Part shown: positions 11,515 to 22,034 of the stretch, one piece after another
Position numbering within the stretch: the stretch's first letter is position 1
How the letters are laid out: every line of letters starts with the position of its first letter
DNA from: Adiantum capillus-veneris
Taxonomy: Eukaryota; Streptophyta; Polypodiopsida; Polypodiales; Pteridaceae
Assembly: GCA_014529385.2 (NCBI GenBank)
Contig: CM043966.1
Location: 99,334,087-99,398,086, forward strand
Length of the DNA: 64,000 bases
Reading direction: 5' to 3'
Notes under the pieces: model-generated
Told to the model about the DNA's origin: nothing
Databases searched by the model: none
Seen by the model: only the letters and a program-made list of their open reading frames with translations
Program-made: the position numbers and the translations under genes

Positions 11515-12075
11515 TTACTCCCTAGTGGAGCTTGGATCCTGCAAGAGGACGAGTGCCATAGATGCTTCAGCCAGCTCATCAACCTCTTCAATAAATTCAT
11601 TTGATTCCTCCACAATGGTTACATGAGGTTTTTGGTCGGCCTTTTCCTTTGATTTTCCCTTCTCCATGCCCTCAAGCACAAGCAATACAAGAACCATGTC
11701 CCAAGAGATGAATTGGGTGCCTATGCACCCCATACCCAAGTCTATGAGGTCATCCTCATCCTCTGTCCTGTAGTCCCGCTTAGTAAGCCCTTTTATAAAG
11801 CTCAACAAGCGATCATGAAAGTTTTTGTTGGCCACATAGAGGTGTTTGAGAAAGTCCACTAGCAACCACGCCATGTTGGATCCCTCGAAGACTATTGCAT
11901 ATTCTTCCATGTGCTCCATCATGTAGTCAAGAAAGCTTTGGAATCCATCTACATGAAGGTTAGCAGTGGCATGCATGTCAATCGTCCCCTCAAACACACT
12001 GACTACTTCATGTGCACAATCTGCAAGTCAAATCTTCTCTAATTGTGTGAGAAGTGAATCAGAAGATGCTGCCAT
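11515..12075 (-). pseudogene. unrecognised ORF with one internal stop
   Basis: Read on the minus strand from an ATG at 12075 to a TAA at 11515, this frame of about 187 codons has a single internal stop (TGA, codon 16). It encodes an acidic protein with a possible helical middle part (SFLDYMMEHMEEYAIVF) and a Glu-rich stretch near the end (EESNEFIEEVDELAEAS). I recognise no domain. It starts about 90 bp from the outer edge of LTR D and ends about 35 bp from the end of element C. It could be a captured host gene piece, or the gag-like start of a further element if LTR D acted as its 5' LTR. A long frame with one stop suggests recent constraint. Confidence 0.5.
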
Positions 12076-12165
12076 GGGTCTGTTCGCCAAGAAGATGGGA
12101 AGAGAGCTATTGGACGGGTACGCCGCGACGGACGTCAACACAGTGAGAACTCACCTAACATATAA

Positions 12166-13039
12166 TGTCAGCTAAGGACGAAGCTCGACCCGCAAGCGCG
12201 TGGAAGCAAGCATAAGGTGTCAACCTACACTCGACCGAATCCTAACTAATTCCTACAGAGGTCTCTACCAATTGTCTAAGTCACAGCCTTCAAGAGTGCA
12301 TAAGAGGAAACTTTCTACAACGCTTTCTAGAGCCGAACACCCATCAAACAATCTCGAAACACCATAGAACTTGAAGGAAACCGTACTAACACCAATAGGC
12401 CGCTCTCCCTAAGGTCTATGAACCAAAACCCCAACCCAAAACACCCGGTGCAAAATCACGTAGGATGTCTCGCCGAAATTTGCAGGTCTTCGTTTTCGAA
12501 ATCTAAAGTGCCTAATGTATAGCTCTACTCAAGGTGAACGCGTGGATATGCTGCAATGCAAAATTGGACAATGTATGCTCACCCAAACACCAGATGAAGC
12601 TCGTAGAAGGAGCTCGCAAAACCTAACTGTACGCGCGCAATGTAGGTATCGGCGCGTAGCGCTCGTCGGGGGCAACACGCTGCACTTCTCCGCACTCGAT
12701 TTCGACCACCGGTGCACACGTAGCATCAAGATGAATCTCACACTCTCTCTCGTACACAGTACGCTCACTCACAGACTTCAAAACTTGTTTTTAAAATGAC
12801 AAAAGGTTTTTCATTAAGGTCAAAAAGTAGTATATGTACCTTACAATTCTCAAACCCTAAAGTTCCAAAATCAACCATCTACTCAATCTAACTATCAAAA
12901 CTGGGATATAATCTGGAAACTTCTGTAAGTCCCAATATTTACAAGGTGAAAAATCAGGTTTTCCTCAATGAATGAATAATTACAAAAATAATAATCTTTC
13001 GAGTAGTTAGTTGCCGTGGGGTGTGTCCAGCTTCTAACA
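12166..13039 (-). repeat. LTR D, minus strand (3' LTR)
   Basis: The 874-bp segment has LTR-type ends: read on plus, TGTCAG at the left and TTCTAACA at the right. On minus a strong polypurine tract (AAGGAGGGGGGGAG, 13040-13053) precedes the TGTTAG start, which marks a 3' LTR with its internal region at higher coordinates. LTR K (43019-43926) has similar length and termini. The left boundary was chosen from the TG end and is less sure. Confidence 0.6.
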
Positions 13040-13049
13040 CTCCCCCCCT

Positions 13050-13640
13050 CCTTGCTCATGTCGTCCCCGACATGGCCGCTGATCTGCTTCTTCATCGTAT
13101 GGTTTCCCGCATCTTGATCAGTGATTCGTATCTTGCATGTAGATTCATCATTGTGGGGCCAAAAATATATGTTTTTATTGTGAAGAAGCCTGTGTAGAAC
13201 GCTTCTTCAAAGGCCTGGAGGTGATAGGATGGTAGAAACATTATCCTCTGATACATTGCATGTATCACCTCCTTGGAAGGTTGACCAGACAGATCATAAG
13301 CGCATCTGTAAGTATCCTAGAAGAAAAAGATGTTGTCTGTCACCTGGCCTGGCTTGAAAGTCTCAAATACTGCTGAGAGGGTTTTGCAAATTTTCTTCAT
13401 CATGATGCACATAAGGTCAAGTGAGCCAGTGAACAATTTGATGGTGCCCGTTAGGGTTTTCACCATGTAGTGGACACTTATTCTCTCACCTGCCTTCAAG
13501 CCCGGCAGCTTAGGGTAATTCAGCCAAGTGGGTTGGCTCCTTTGCAAGATCTCTTAGGCTTTCCACGTCCTGATCCTTGGTAGAGGACAAAAGCTGAGGT
13601 TGTATCTGATATTTTTTGGAGGGAGACGAAGCAGTCTCAG
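13050..13640 (-). pseudogene. ORF-X, first copy: unrecognised ORF just upstream of LTR D
   Basis: On minus, one frame of nearly 200 codons runs down to the polypurine tract, broken only by stops that C-to-T change can make (TAA, TAG, TGA). No frameshift is needed across the core. It shares a recognisable block with the minus-strand ORF at 43985-44395: MYQRIMFLPSYHLQAFEEAF here, and the same RIMFLP, EAF and TGFF words there. More distant similarity extends about 60 residues upstream. I recognise no gag, pol or envelope domain. Its place between any pol and the 3' LTR is where some plant LTR elements carry an extra ORF. The upper end is cut by LTR E at 13645. Confidence 0.55.
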
Positions 13641-13644
13641 CCTA

Positions 13645-14012
13645 TGTAATGTGCAGCGGAATGAATGTTGTATTTTCTCAAGATGAGTGATCCATATTTG
13701 CTCAAGGTTCCTTTTAGTTCTTATGAAAGGTAGAGACTTCCGTTCTTTATGGAGAGTACTATGATCACGAACAAAGTAGGTGGATATTGTGCGTGCAAGT
13801 GTATGAGACTGAGAGAAAGGGAGAAGAGAGATACGACACCAGATACGTAAAACCCTCCTTCGAAGGTCCCACTCTCGTCAGCGAGAGTGGTCTACTTTTG
13901 ATTGCACAAAGTGATACAATTATGATGCATGGAACTGATGCAACTTGGGACTATGTCGGTGACAACAACAGGGATGACGTTGATGACTTAAGGGCTGAAA
14001 TCTGCCAAATGA
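13645..14012 (-). repeat. LTR E, copy 1 (partial, minus strand)
   Basis: Read on minus, this matches the right-hand part of LTR E at 28900-29296, including the segments around ACTCTCG, TTCGTGATCATAGTACT, AGAACTAAAAGGAA and CATTCCGCTGCAC, ending in TTACA. The sequence past that end is not a primer site, so this is the end of a 3' or solo LTR. The upper end breaks off near 14012 against element B. Confidence 0.7.
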
Positions 14013-14014
14013 TG

Positions 14015-15332
14015 CATGGCAGATTGTGTGTCACAAAGCCATTGCGACTCAAAGTTATGGAAGAGAGTCATGTCCCACAGTATGCAGGGCATCGTGGTAT
14101 CGATGCTATAGTTAAAGCGGTTGAGGCATTCTTCTGCTGGCCTACATTGAGAAGAGATGTGGATGCCTTTGTGCGAGAATGCCTAATATGCCAGAAGGTC
14201 AAGTTTTGACAAGTAAAAGACACCACGGTTACCATGGGAAAGTATTGCTATGGATTTTATCTTTGATCTTCCGAGAACACAGACAAAAAATGATAGTATT
14301 TTATTTGGACCACATTTGCACATTCAGCAAGCAGGCTCATTTTATTCTTGTAAGGAAGAAGATAAAGCCAAATCAGATGGCATGTTTATTTATGAGCAAT
14401 ATTTCCAAGTATCATGGCATGCCACAGTCGATCGTTAGCGACCGTGATGCACGCATGACAAGTTTGTTCTAGAGAGGCTTGTTTGAGAATATGGACACAA
14501 CACTCAAATTCTCTTCGTCATTTCATCCTCAAACAGATGGGCAGTCAGAAGAGGCAAATTTTATTGTCCTAGATCTGTTGAATTGCTATGTGTCAGAGCA
14601 TAAAGGAAAGTGGGAGCAGAATTTGCCATTGGTGGAGTATGCATACAATAATACAGTGCATTCATCAACTGGCAAGACACCTTTTGAGATAGTTGAAGGT
14701 GGCAAGAAAGTTCCTCCCATATTGCATACAAAGGACAAGATATTTGAAGCAGATAAGTATGTTTAGGACATGGATGAAATGTACAAGAAGGTCAAAGTGG
14801 CCTTATAAACGACTCAGGCAAATCAAAAGAAAGCAGCTGATCGTCACCGTCGTAAAGTGGTATTTTCACTTAGTGATTGGGTGCTTCTGCGCTTTGAAAA
14901 GCCAAGGTTAAAGAAGATGAAGGGCAAGGAAAGACTATTTCCAAAGCTCAACATGCGTTACTATGGGCCTTTTCAAGTATGCGACATAATCAATGATGTT
15001 GCATATAGGTTGAAATTGCCTGAGAGTTGGAAGATTCACAATGCGTTTCATGTGAGTCTTCTCAGACCCTATGTGGGTGATGTGCCAGAAGATTGCCAGC
15101 TGAAGATCAGCCGGAAGTCGAGGAACTTGACAAGATCTTGGTCCCGGAACAGATTTTGGCACATAAAGAAAGAAAAGTGAAAGGCAAGGTTGCTAGGCGT
15201 TACTTGGTGAAGTTCATAAACTATCCACCAATGGATGCTAAGTGGATGGAAGAAGGTGAACTTGCAGAGTCACCAACTGTGTTATCACTTTACCTTGAAG
15301 CCTTCGATTTCCAACCTACCTTGACCCCTTGA
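14015..15332 (+). pseudogene. integrase and chromodomain of chromovirus element B
   Basis: The frames join in order. The HHCC zinc region (HVPQYAGHRG, CLICQK) is followed by the first Asp in MDFIFDLP, FSKQAHFI, the second Asp in SDRDARM, and Glu in DGQSEEANF. Then come a YYGPF block and a chromodomain (15180-15290, RRYLVKFINYPPMDAKWM). Breaks are TGA 14207, frame changes near 14215-14325, TAG 14470, TAG 14764, TAA 14806 and a frame change near 15095. It resembles element A but is clearly diverged. Everything upstream of integrase is missing, replaced by a piece of LTR E. Confidence 0.88.
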
Positions 15333-15906
15333 GTTTCAGAGCTACATGGATTGTCAATGTGACAATGGCTTCTGAAAGAAATGATGTACATGTTATTTAA
15401 AGTGAGCTCAAATGAAGTACATGTTACATGAATGTTAGAGCTATATAGACTATCAGTTTGGCAATTGCTCTTGTGGAATGTCCAAAAGTTTGGTTAGTGC
15501 TATAGAAGTGAGTATTTCTTGTCAATTTGTCAAGGATACAGTAATTGCTTCTATTAAAGAGTACATGTGTAACTGCATTCTTAAACTGTCGGTTTGGGTA
15601 TGCTTGAAAGTGTTACTGGATCCAATGTGTACTAAAAGACAGTGGCAAAATGCGTAGCGACCATTTTGTCATTGGAAAGTTAATGACTCAAAACAATGGC
15701 AGAGTGCGAAGCTACCACTATGTCATTGGGACAGGGTTCACACGCAGGCAATACATGTGTCAACGAGGTGTTGAATACACTAGGGTTGACAATGAGTATA
15801 TATGTGTCGTACATGTGTCGACAGGTGTGCGCACACCCGAGTGTTGACTGTGAGCATGTATGACATAGATGAAAACGAGGACGTTTGAGATTTCAAGAGG
15901 GGGGTA
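15333..15906 (+). other. 3' untranslated region and polypurine tract of element B
   Basis: 574 bp without a convincing ORF follow the chromodomain stop. The tract AAGAGGGGGG at 15895-15904 lies two bases before TGTCACCAGC, the start of the 3' LTR. Confidence 0.7.
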
Positions 15907-16500
15907 TGTCACCAGCATGTGACTACTATCTATCCTTTTTGTTGATTTCTTTCTTATTATTTATTTATTTTCACTTTTTGGAAACACCCCTCTAGAAATC
16001 TAACTGCCCTACATTACATAGCTAGTGTGGAACTGTTCAGAGGGAGTCCAGGCCCGAGGGCAAGAGAGCACTAAGGTTGGACAAGGACTCTGGTTAGCCA
16101 AAGTGGGGTCATTTACTAGCCAAAGTGGAATCCTTTGCTACAGAGGCTACATTTCAGTTCTTGGTGTGGCTGCAGTGTACAAAGAGGGTCAGATGACCTA
16201 GAAAAATACAATGGCAGCATCTCCTAAAATTTAGGAAATTACTATTTTGGACCTGAAAATGTGTTCGTGTCATTACCTCCGGAATGACAAGGGGAACATT
16301 TTATTACTCTGTCGCGAAGTCAACTGGGCAACCGGTCGGGAGATTTTTAGGCGGCAACCCCGAAATGGGAAATGGCAAGTAAACGTGCCAAGTGGCACAT
16401 TTCTGTACACTTTCCTCATGCATGAAGAAGTGGCACTGAATTTAGAGAGGGAAGGCTCATTTTTCAGCTTCTGTTTCACAGGTTATGAGCTATGGAGTGC
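15907..16500 (+). repeat. 3' LTR of element B, right end unresolved
   Basis: It starts TGTCACCAGC directly after the polypurine tract. There is no second copy in the window, so the right boundary is an estimate; other repeat material begins by about 16600. ORFs inside (for example 16247-16594) show no protein similarity I can name. Confidence 0.55.
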
Positions 16501-16529
16501 TTCCTTTCCCTCTTATGTACAGTGCAGTG

Positions 16530-16744
16530 CCAGTGACGGGAGCAAAGCGAACCCCGAACCCCCGACGGCCTCTAAAACACCGGGGACCGAATAGCGCGCC
16601 TCGAGCCTGTCATGGTAAAGCAAATAGGGGGCACCACCTAGCTTCAGCGGCTAGGACGCAAACAACACACCACCATAACAAAGTTTTCATCCAAGAGAGA
16701 TGGATGCTTGGGAGTAATGATGAAAAGGAAAGGGAATGAGATCA

Positions 16745-16809
<65 letters not shown>

Positions 16810-18497
16810 GGGAGGGGGTATAGCGGCTTAGTACTTAGGCATCACAAAAGGATGGCGAATCCGGACACCCTTCGCACATACACAAGCTCACTCTAAAACA
16901 CAAGACTAGGTGGCGATTCCGCACACCTCACATGGGCAAAACATTGCAAGAAAACATACTCACAAAACCTCAAGCTTTATTTAGAGAATTAGGCGATGAA
17001 ATGGGGAGCATAGGGTAGGGGAATGAGAAGGGAGAGAGTGGTAGAGCACATGGCGGATAGGTGGGAGTTGATGGCGAAGACTCGCACGAGGATTATGGCC
17101 ATCATCCTTCATTTAGTTGCCCTTCATCTTCCATAGCCAAGGGTGTAGAGATCATGCTCAAGACAAGCATGGTGATTGCGGTGATGGTGATGGTGTGGGT
17201 GTGTGTGTGTGTGCACTAGGCACACACAGTGCATAGTGTGTTCTTTGGTGATGTTGTGTGCGTTTAGTGTGATGGTGACCCCTCTTTATATAGGGGAGGA
17301 GGGGGAAGAAATTCTAGAATTTAGAAATGAAGAAATCATTATCTACATAGGCCATGTGACTGTGGGCCCCACTTGTCTGGCTGTGTGTATATGTACCAGA
17401 ATAGCAGTCTCATGAGAGAGAGACTAAGAGAGAGAGATGGGTTGATGAAAAAAAGTGAGAGGTGACATGGAGAATAAAGTAATTACAAGAGGGGAGAGAG
17501 GGGAGTGTGTTCAGAGGTGAATCTGTGTGCAGATGTGTGTGAACACAAGAGAAATCAGGTAACCACCGGGTGGGGATGGGTCTGTGGGCACCTTTTTTAG
17601 TGAAACTGAGTGTGTGTGAGTGTGGGGGAGGTTATTTAGCTACAAGACAAGAGACATGGCGCCCTTTAGAGAGAGGGGGGAGTATTTGGGTCATGGGATA
17701 TGATAGGAGAGAGAAAGGGGGGGTGGGGTATACTATTTTGGAAGATAGGGTAAGTTGCATGTGAGTTAGGGTGCATTATTGGTGAGTTAGAATGCATTAT
17801 TGGTGAGAGGTGGGGTAGCTTGAGGGGAGAGAGAAAGGAGAAAGGACAAGGGGAAGAGAGAGGGGGTTGACCTTTTGAGTGGAGGAGAGGAAAAGGGACA
17901 CACGACGGGGCAACAGTGAAGAAAAAGGAGGCAAGGTGGGGATGGGCTGCCCCGCAGGCATGAGGTGGCCTATTTTACCTTTCTCATATATTTACATAAT
18001 CATACTTTATTTTTTTTCTTACTTTTTCCAATGTCTTTTATCACTCCCTCCCTAAGAGGGGGTTTTCATGGGGTGGGGACGAGAGAAGAGGGGTATGGGA
18101 GCTTGGCTTGTGAAAAGCCCCCATCACCAGGAGTGATGCCCTGCACGCTACGCATTGTTCTCTCTCTCCCCTATGAGCAGTATGTTATGCCCCTCTAGTG
18201 GGCTTTTCATTTGACCAATGTACAGTTGTGTGGGTGCATGCGCGATTGCCGAGGTAAGAGCCTCTTTCACAGGTACTGGATTAGCTAGCGGCTAATCCCC
18301 CGCAGGTACAGGTGATTCATAGAGGTTTCACGTGCGAAATCTCATCCGATTCAAAGGGCAAGTATCCCTACAAGTGTGGGATCTCGAGGACTTGCTAAGG
18401 ATGCGATCGGCACGTGAAACGAAGCTCAAAACAGTGAATTACAGCCTGCTATGTATTTTTGCAGGTTTAGGGTTTCGGCCCTAAACGGACCCTAACA
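16530..18497 (-). repeat. probable LTR F, minus strand, with microsatellite
   Basis: The right end reads CCTAACA, that is TGTTAGG on minus, next to a short G-run. A TATA-like CTATATAAAGAGG lies on minus at 17281-17293. The word GGGGCACCACCTAG near 16630 recurs near 38388 inside LTR J, and both are followed by GGGACGCAAA or a close variant, so F and J may be related. A (GA)n run of about 60 bp covers 16746-16806. The left end is not resolved. Confidence 0.35.
17281..17293 (-). promoter_or_regulatory. TATA box in probable LTR F
   Basis: CTATATAAAGAGG on the minus strand fits a plant TATA consensus. It would drive transcription toward lower coordinates. Confidence 0.4.
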
Positions 18498-19084
18498 CCC
18501 CCAGGAGGTTCGGGGACGCAAGGGGACCATTGTACAGGTGATCTGGCGCATTTTCAGGGCAGAAAACAAAGAATTCAGCGTGCTACAGATTCTCACCAGG
18601 TTTTGCAAAGTGTCCTTATGCATCGGGAAAGTCATCCAATGCGTAGGGATATTGACTGTGAAGGGTCCTAGTACAGTTATGCTGCCGAAATCGGGCCAAA
18701 ACAGTTGAAATTCAGCCCAGATTGTGCGGGGTAGCTTGTAGGGAACCACAGCTTTTATTCCCTCTTTTAAAGAATAAAGAAATTCTGAAAGGGGCGCCTA
18801 TTTAGGGGCCAATCTGGTGTTGGTCTTCTCATACAGGTGCAATCTAGCAACTTGTATCCCTTTCCCCTTTGACGTGTCTTGAAAGTATAGGTAAAGTGGG
18901 CGACAAATTAAATGGGTGAAAGCAAATAATGTTTAAGTCTAAGGTCTACCGCCCTTTTTGGATTAAAACAGGCCGGTTTCAGAAAACGCTGCTCATCTAC
19001 AGGTTTATGGCTGCATTCTTTTATGCTGAAAACATTGGCTAAAACGCTGAGATCTGCACTCGTTTGTCTTTTCGGCTTTTCTCC

Positions 19085-19434
19085 CTACCTAAGAGGAGAA
19101 GCGATGGCCACACACCATCTCGAATAAATCTTATCAATCAAGTAATCCTTCAGGTGTTTCTTCAATCTCGGGTCCCTGGAGTACTTAATCGATCTTTTCA
19201 CACATATGTCAATCTGCAGTTGACGTTTGTACTCTTTTCTAGCAAACTTGTCCGGAAAAAATTTGCCCAAATCTTTATTCTTTTCTTCAGTTCCCGTGCC
19301 AGATTTTTCAACTTTTCTTTGTCTCCCCACTGAGAGGTGTCATCTCTGTCAGATTCTTCACAAGAACCCATGTGTAGTATGGGATTCTTTATGGCTCTAT
19401 GCCCTGTAAGACAGAGCGACGAAGACAGGAGCAC
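19085..19434 (-). pseudogene. gag-like ORF fragment between LTR F and LTR G
   Basis: Two overlapping minus-strand frames (19198-19434 and 19085-19330) join through one frameshift near 19290. Together they give a Lys-rich, helical protein of about 115 residues starting MGSCEESD. There is no zinc knuckle or catalytic motif. It lies about 130 bp downstream of a primer-binding site on the same strand, which is where gag belongs, so a gag start is the best guess. From 18498 to 19084 I see no gene. Confidence 0.35.
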
Positions 19435-19563
19435 GCCCGATGCGCGATGTATGAAGGGTGGGAGTGACTAATAAGTCTGGGGTCGCGACACAAAGATTCT
19501 TTCCCAAAAGCTGTGTGCACTGCAAAAAGGATCGGATCCTCCGTAGAAGAAGAATTTTTCCGT

Positions 19564-19575
19564 GCTCTGATACCA
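19564..19575 (-). other. primer-binding site, element G
   Basis: On minus this is TGGTATCAGAGC, a perfect initiator-Met type site, one base after an LTR end (CTTTGTTACA-like, ending at 19577). It shows that an LTR retrotransposon runs toward lower coordinates from here. Confidence 0.75.
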
Positions 19576-19576
19576 C

Positions 19577-20127
19577 TGTAACAAACTTGGACACCCCAAG
19601 TCAAGATTCTACCGCAGCACAACAAAGATTCACTTGAAAACAGTTCACAAAATTGACAAGGCCCGACGTAGTTCCGTACCCAGAGGTATTGGCTCCAAAG
19701 ACTGGCGCCCCTTTCGATATTTCTTCTTGCATTAATCTATGTTCAAAGTACAAGAGATCGGGTAGGTGCTCACTCTCAGACTCTACGTCCATATGCCCTC
19801 AGAAGTGAGGCCTTGCCCACTTATTTAAAGGTAAAAGGGATGGCCAAAAGCAAAGCCCCAAAATCTTTTAAAATCAAAAGCTTCTTAACTTTAAAAGCTA
19901 TTATCCCCAAAAAGCTTGGCTCCAAAAATCTGCCAAAAAGCGGCCAGCCCAATTTTCAAAAATCCGTATGCTGCCACGTTAGCATGTCAGCGCATTTTGT
20001 GAAGAATTCCACGTCAGCAGTCAACGAAATTTGCATCGCAAAATCTGAGTGTCCTTACGATGCCATGTGTCAACCTGTCGGTGCATAATCCGGGAGAGCA
20101 TTGTGTTCGTGTATGTGGGCACTACCA
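19577..20127 (-). repeat. 5' LTR G, minus strand, upper end unresolved
   Basis: Its 3' end is fixed by the primer-binding site. A TATA-like TTTAAATAAG lies on minus near 19822-19831, about 250 bp before the LTR end, as expected for U3-R-U5 order. The upper boundary is estimated from where copia gag similarity begins. No matching 3' LTR was found by eye. Confidence 0.5.
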
Positions 20128-20156
20128 CATCATCAGTTAGTGACATAGATGGATTC

Positions 20157-20275
20157 TTGACCAGTTTGAGGAGACCTCGTTTGCCATGGAGATCACACTT
20201 GAACGGGAGTTGTAGAACATCCAGTTCAAAGATTTCAACTCACTCGATGGGGTGACCCGCCGCATGCGAGAGCTA
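20157..20275 (+). pseudogene. copia gag fragment H, left part
   Basis: The frame reads through FAMEITLEREL, a TAG at 20213, then NIQFKDFNSLDGVTRRMREL, and stops at the CACTA insertion. This fits the UBN2-type gag of Ty1/copia elements. The reading resumes at 27961 after the transposon, so the two pieces were once one gene. Confidence 0.7.
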
Positions 20276-20287
20276 CACTACAAGAGG
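20276..20287 (+). repeat. left terminal inverted repeat of CACTA element
   Basis: CACTACAAGAGG, an exact inverse match to 27949-27960. A GTGACGCTC block also recurs inside both ends, at about the same distance. Confidence 0.95.
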
Positions 20288-20298
20288 CTCTTCATATT

Positions 20299-20425
20299 AG
20301 TGACGCTCACACAGCGACGCTCAAAAAAAAAAATTCCCGGCGTCGCTATGAGCGTCGCAAATTTCTTTGTAAATTTGCGACGCTCATAGCGACGCTTATA
20401 GCGACGCTCATAGCGACGCCAGCTG
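20299..20425 (+). repeat. left subterminal repeat array of CACTA element
   Basis: Several copies of the word GCGACGCT or its inverse (often AGCGACGC, with TATAGCGACGC variants) occur in about 125 bp, several as inverted pairs that could fold. In En/Spm such repeats bind the accessory transposition protein. The binding role is inferred from the family. Confidence 0.85.
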
Positions 20426-20520
20426 GGGGAAAAAAAATAACCGAGCGCGCCCAAAAACTCAGATCTCAGATCTGAGTTTTTCGGCGCCCTCAAGCAAAGA
20501 GGAGGTAACGCTCTCCCTCA

Positions 20521-20547
20521 CTCTCTCTCTCTCTCTCTCTCTTTTTC

Positions 20548-20587
<40 letters not shown>

Positions 20588-20703
20588 AGAGGAAGGAGAG
20601 CCAGGTATGCTCCTTCCCTCTCCTCATTCTCATGTTCCCTTCCCCTCTTTCTCTCTCCCTCTCTCTCTCTCTCTCACACACACATACACACACACATAGT
20701 GTT

Positions 20704-20745
<42 letters not shown>

Positions 20746-20965
20746 TGCAAAAACGCACACACATACATAAACAAAGAATGCACACACACATTGAGAGAGA
20801 AAAAGAGAGAGAGAGCATGCATAAACAAAAAACGCACGCATTGAGAGAGGAAAAGAGAGAGAGAACATGCATAAACAAAAAACGCACACATTGAGAGAGG
20901 AAAAGAGAAAGAAAACATGCATACGATCCAAAAAAACGCACACACATTGAGAGAGAAAGAAAGAG
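20521..20965. repeat. microsatellite and minisatellite block in CACTA 5' region
   Basis: (CT)n near 20521-20541, (CA)n near 20552-20582, (CT)n/(CA)n near 20651-20696 and (GA)n near 20707-20746 are followed by a degenerate tandem repeat of about 50-57 bp. It has the core CATTGAGAGAG near 20789, 20838, 20888 and 20945, with ACATGCATAAACAAAAAACG between copies. Long ORFs on either strand here are low-complexity artefacts. Confidence 0.85.
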
Positions 20966-21896
20966 AAACTAAGGGAGCGTCGTAGGAAACTAATTAAAAT
21001 TAAAAGACCTAAAGATCTAGCCGACGAGGAGTTGAACTGAAGACCTATTATTCAAGAGAGAAATGGCATAATCAATCTATCATACTTGGCATGGGTGATA
21101 GAAAGGTTATACCATTTATCTCTTTTTATTGGCACACACATCCACACACGCGCACACACACAGGAAGAAGAGAGTTATAACGTCGTAGGAAACTATCTTA
21201 AAAGACGTTAAAGATTAGGTTATATGTAGACTTACATTAAATTAGATTTAGGTTTATTTTTAACTAGATTTACGTTTATTTAAGCTAGATTTAGATTTAC
21301 GTTATATTAGATTAGATGCGGGTCTCCATAGACTGCGATGCCTGCATGAAGCGGGTGAAGACAGCCCTCAATGGAATATAGGGTATTGCTGCCTTCACTC
21401 ATGGTGGGCTCCGTCGATCCAAAAGTACTGGTGAAATGTCTTCAGAAGATAGGGAAGAAGGTGGATCTTCAGGGCGGCAAGAGTCACTACATCCCCGACA
21501 CAATGACCATCTAGACAACCTCTAGTCATTAGACTTACGTTAAATTAGATTTAGCTTTATTTTTAGTTAGATTTATGTTTATTTAGATTTACGCTTATTT
21601 ACGTTAGATCGAGTCCACGCAAGAATTACTTACGGTTTAGGGTTTAGAGTTAGACGAACAGTGAAAAGATCTACTGTGAAAAGATGTTAAGATGAAGTGA
21701 AGTGCTACAGCTAGAGAAGAGGCAAAGGGATTTTGTCCACTACATGCAGTATCATGTAGACGTGGGTGTCTAGATTTCTTGTACCCACAAATATAGGTAT
21801 TGACCAATAAAGACGAGATTATAACCCGGTGGTTCTGATCTCCGTGCACCTCTAGACCGAGGTGTGCGGGGATTGGACATGACTAGAGAATGTGAG

Positions 21897-21972
<76 letters not shown>

Positions 21973-22034
21973 GACGAAGAATGCCAATAGAATATTAAAT
22001 TTGTTGTCCAGGTTATAAGTTTTTTATCCTCATT
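20966..22034 (+). other. CACTA 5' noncoding region with internal duplications
   Basis: No gene is seen. The word GTCGTAGGAAACTA occurs near 20978 and 21182, each followed by an AAAAGAC...AAAGAT stretch. A segment rich in TTAGATTTA at 21225-21310 is repeated at 21531-21605. A perfect (GA)n run of about 72 bp covers 21897-21969, shortly before the transposase ATG. The promoter should lie here, but I cannot point to a TATA box. Confidence 0.5.

Noticed and set aside
16247-18749. Several ORFs of 60-115 codons in the LTR B and F region
   Set aside because: No recognisable motif, no shared frame, and the region is rich in simple repeats and LTR signals.
20550-20947. Overlapping minus-strand ORFs of 89-131 codons, rich in Cys, Phe, Leu and Ser
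   Set aside because: They translate a (CA)n/(GA)n and minisatellite block in several frames at once; low-complexity artefacts.
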